A stretch of DNA of 6,499 bases from the NCBI GenBank assembly GCA_018971455.1, contig JAGXAV010000124.1, positions 1 through 6,499 on the forward strand, given 5' to 3'. Source of the DNA: Rhodospirillales bacterium (GTDB lineage Bacteria; Pseudomonadota; Alphaproteobacteria; Acetobacterales; Acetobacteraceae). This document shows, piece after piece, positions 5,713 to 6,499 of the stretch (positions are counted from its first letter, which is position 1; each line of letters opens with the position of its first letter). A program made the translations under genes and the position numbers. The notes beneath the pieces are model-generated. The model was not told where the DNA came from. It saw only the letters and a program-made list of their open reading frames with translations, and ran no database searches.

Positions 5713-6499
5713 CCGAACAGGCGGCCCTGGCGCTGCGGCGGCGGATCGGGCGCCGTCGCCTCGGCGATCAATTCCTCGGCCTCCGCCAGCAGCGCCTCGT
5801 CCGACGCGCCGCTGCGCACGCTCTCGCGGCCGATCTCCAGCAGCACCGGCACGGCCAGCGGCGAGACGCGGGAAAGCACCATGTGGCGCACCCGCCCCTG
5901 CACGCGCGCCAGCATCCCGCCGATGCGGCCGATATCGGCCAGCCCGCCCGCCGCATCGGCGCGCGTGGCGCGCAGCAGGACATGGTCCGGCTGGTGGCGG
6001 CGCAGCGTGTCGTAGATCAGGTCGCTGCTCACCGTCACCTGCCGCCTGGATTTCTCGGCGCCGGGATGGTGCCGCTCGATCAGCCCGGCAATCACCGCGA
6101 CGTTGCGGAAACTGCGCCGCAGCATGGAGCTTTCTGCCATCCATGCCTCGAGATCGTCGCCGAGCATGTCGGTTTCGAACAGCCGCGCGATGTCGTGTGG
6201 CTGGCGGGCCGACCAGGCGGCGAGCACGTAATCGGTGGCGACGAAGCCGAGCGGCTGGAAGCCGGCGCGCTCCATGCGCCGCGTCAGCAGCATGCCCAGG
6301 GTCTGGTGCGCGTTGCGCCCCTCGAAGCAATAGGCGACGAGGAACCATTTGCCGCCGCGCGGAAACGTCTCCACCAGCAGGTCGCTCCGCCCGGGCAGGC
6401 GGGAGCGGGCGCGCTGCATCGTCAGCCATTCCCGCACCGGCTCGGGGAAGGCGTGCCAGGTGGCGGGGTCGGCCAGCATGGCGCGCACGCGCTCGGCGA
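5709..6499 (-). CDS. Ligase-associated DNA damage response DEXH-box helicase, C-terminal part
   Basis: The last 262 codons are visible; the ATPase domains and true start lie beyond 6499 on the right. The segment is the DEAD/H-associated region (PF08494) of Lhr-type helicases: WHAFPEPVREWLTMQ near the left of the fragment, then LLVETFPRGGKWFLVAYCFE, GRNAHQTLGMLLTRRMERAG, PLGFVATDYVLAAWS, HVLLRATRADA, and the hallmark HMVLSRVSPLAVPVLLEIGR close to the end, finishing PPPQRQGRLFG. Full-length members are about 800-850 residues. The in-frame GTG at 6488 is internal: reading continues through AER to the window edge, and no ATPase motif is present. These helicases unwind or remodel damaged DNA together with the ligase, exonuclease and PdeM. 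The stop overlaps the pdeM start, so the two are made from one transcript. Confidence 0.94.
   Translation of the reverse strand, partial: AERVRAMLADPATWHAFPEPVREWLTMQRARSRLPGRSDLLVETFPRGGKWFLVAYCFEGRNAHQTLGMLLTRRMERAGFQPLGFVATDYVLAAWSARQPHDIARLFETDMLGDDLEAWMAESSMLRRSFRNVAVIAGLIERHHPGAEKSRRQVTVSSDLIYDTLRRHQPDHVLLRATRADAAGGLADIGRIGGMLARVQGRVRHMVLSRVSPLAVPVLLEIGRESVRSGASDEALLAEAEELIAEATAPDPPPQRQGRLFG

Noticed and set aside
5713..6429. N-terminal extension of pdeM making a 468-residue protein
   Set aside because: The extension is the helicase coding region read in another frame. PdeM homology starts at the ATG at 5712 and the length from there is normal.
1..6499. tRNA, rRNA, CRISPR array, insertion sequence or new defence system
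   Set aside because: No cloverleaf, repeat array, terminal inverted repeats, transposase or unexplained gene cluster was seen. The window is nearly fully accounted for by known families.

Overview
The window is very GC-rich, gene-dense bacterial DNA. Long meaningless open frames lie opposite almost every gene, as expected at this base composition. The ligase-associated helicase/PdeM pair, a BenE-family transporter, a periplasmic mono-heme cytochrome c and a CFA-like methyltransferase linked to DUF1365 together suggest an alphaproteobacterium, possibly Rhodospirillales/Acetobacteraceae. That placement is inferred from gene content and protein style, not from a database search.

Left block (1-3024, all minus strand, transcribed right to left): a class I DNA photolyase (phrB), then a decayed DUF1365 gene, then a cyclopropane-fatty-acyl-phospholipid-synthase-like methyltransferase that runs off the left edge. 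Photolyase, DUF1365 and CFA-like genes recur together in proteobacterial clusters for light and singlet-oxygen stress and membrane-lipid modification. Here the DUF1365 gene has lost its first ~75 residues and its C-terminal third and carries a +1 frameshift. The methyltransferase overlaps the residual frame by an ATGA junction, has its own good Shine-Dalgarno, and looks intact as far as it can be seen. Its bicarbonate-site residues differ from true cyclopropane synthases (Cys to Ser, His to Gln).

Middle block (3167-4997, plus strand): a complete BenE-family membrane transporter (putative benzoate/H+ symporter), then a secreted class I cytochrome c with one CxxCH heme site. A 106-bp gap separates them and contains a conspicuous T7 tract. 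The 142-bp divergent gap 3025-3166 between phrB and the transporter must hold both promoters, but no convincing consensus is visible.

Right block (5023-6499, minus strand): the C-terminal part of the ligase-associated DEXH-box helicase (Lhr-type), coupled by an ATGA overlap to PdeM, the ligase-associated metallophosphoesterase/endonuclease. These are two members of the four-gene bacterial ligase-associated DNA repair set. The ligase and exonuclease, if present, would lie beyond the right edge. The cytochrome and pdeM genes converge across 25 bp that can fold into GC-rich hairpins.

Two DNA-repair modules (photoreactivation, and end-processing/ligation) flank an unrelated transport/cytochrome pair. 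I see no RNA gene, mobile element, CRISPR array or clearly new system. The most unusual feature is the DUF1365 relic between phrB and the methyltransferase.
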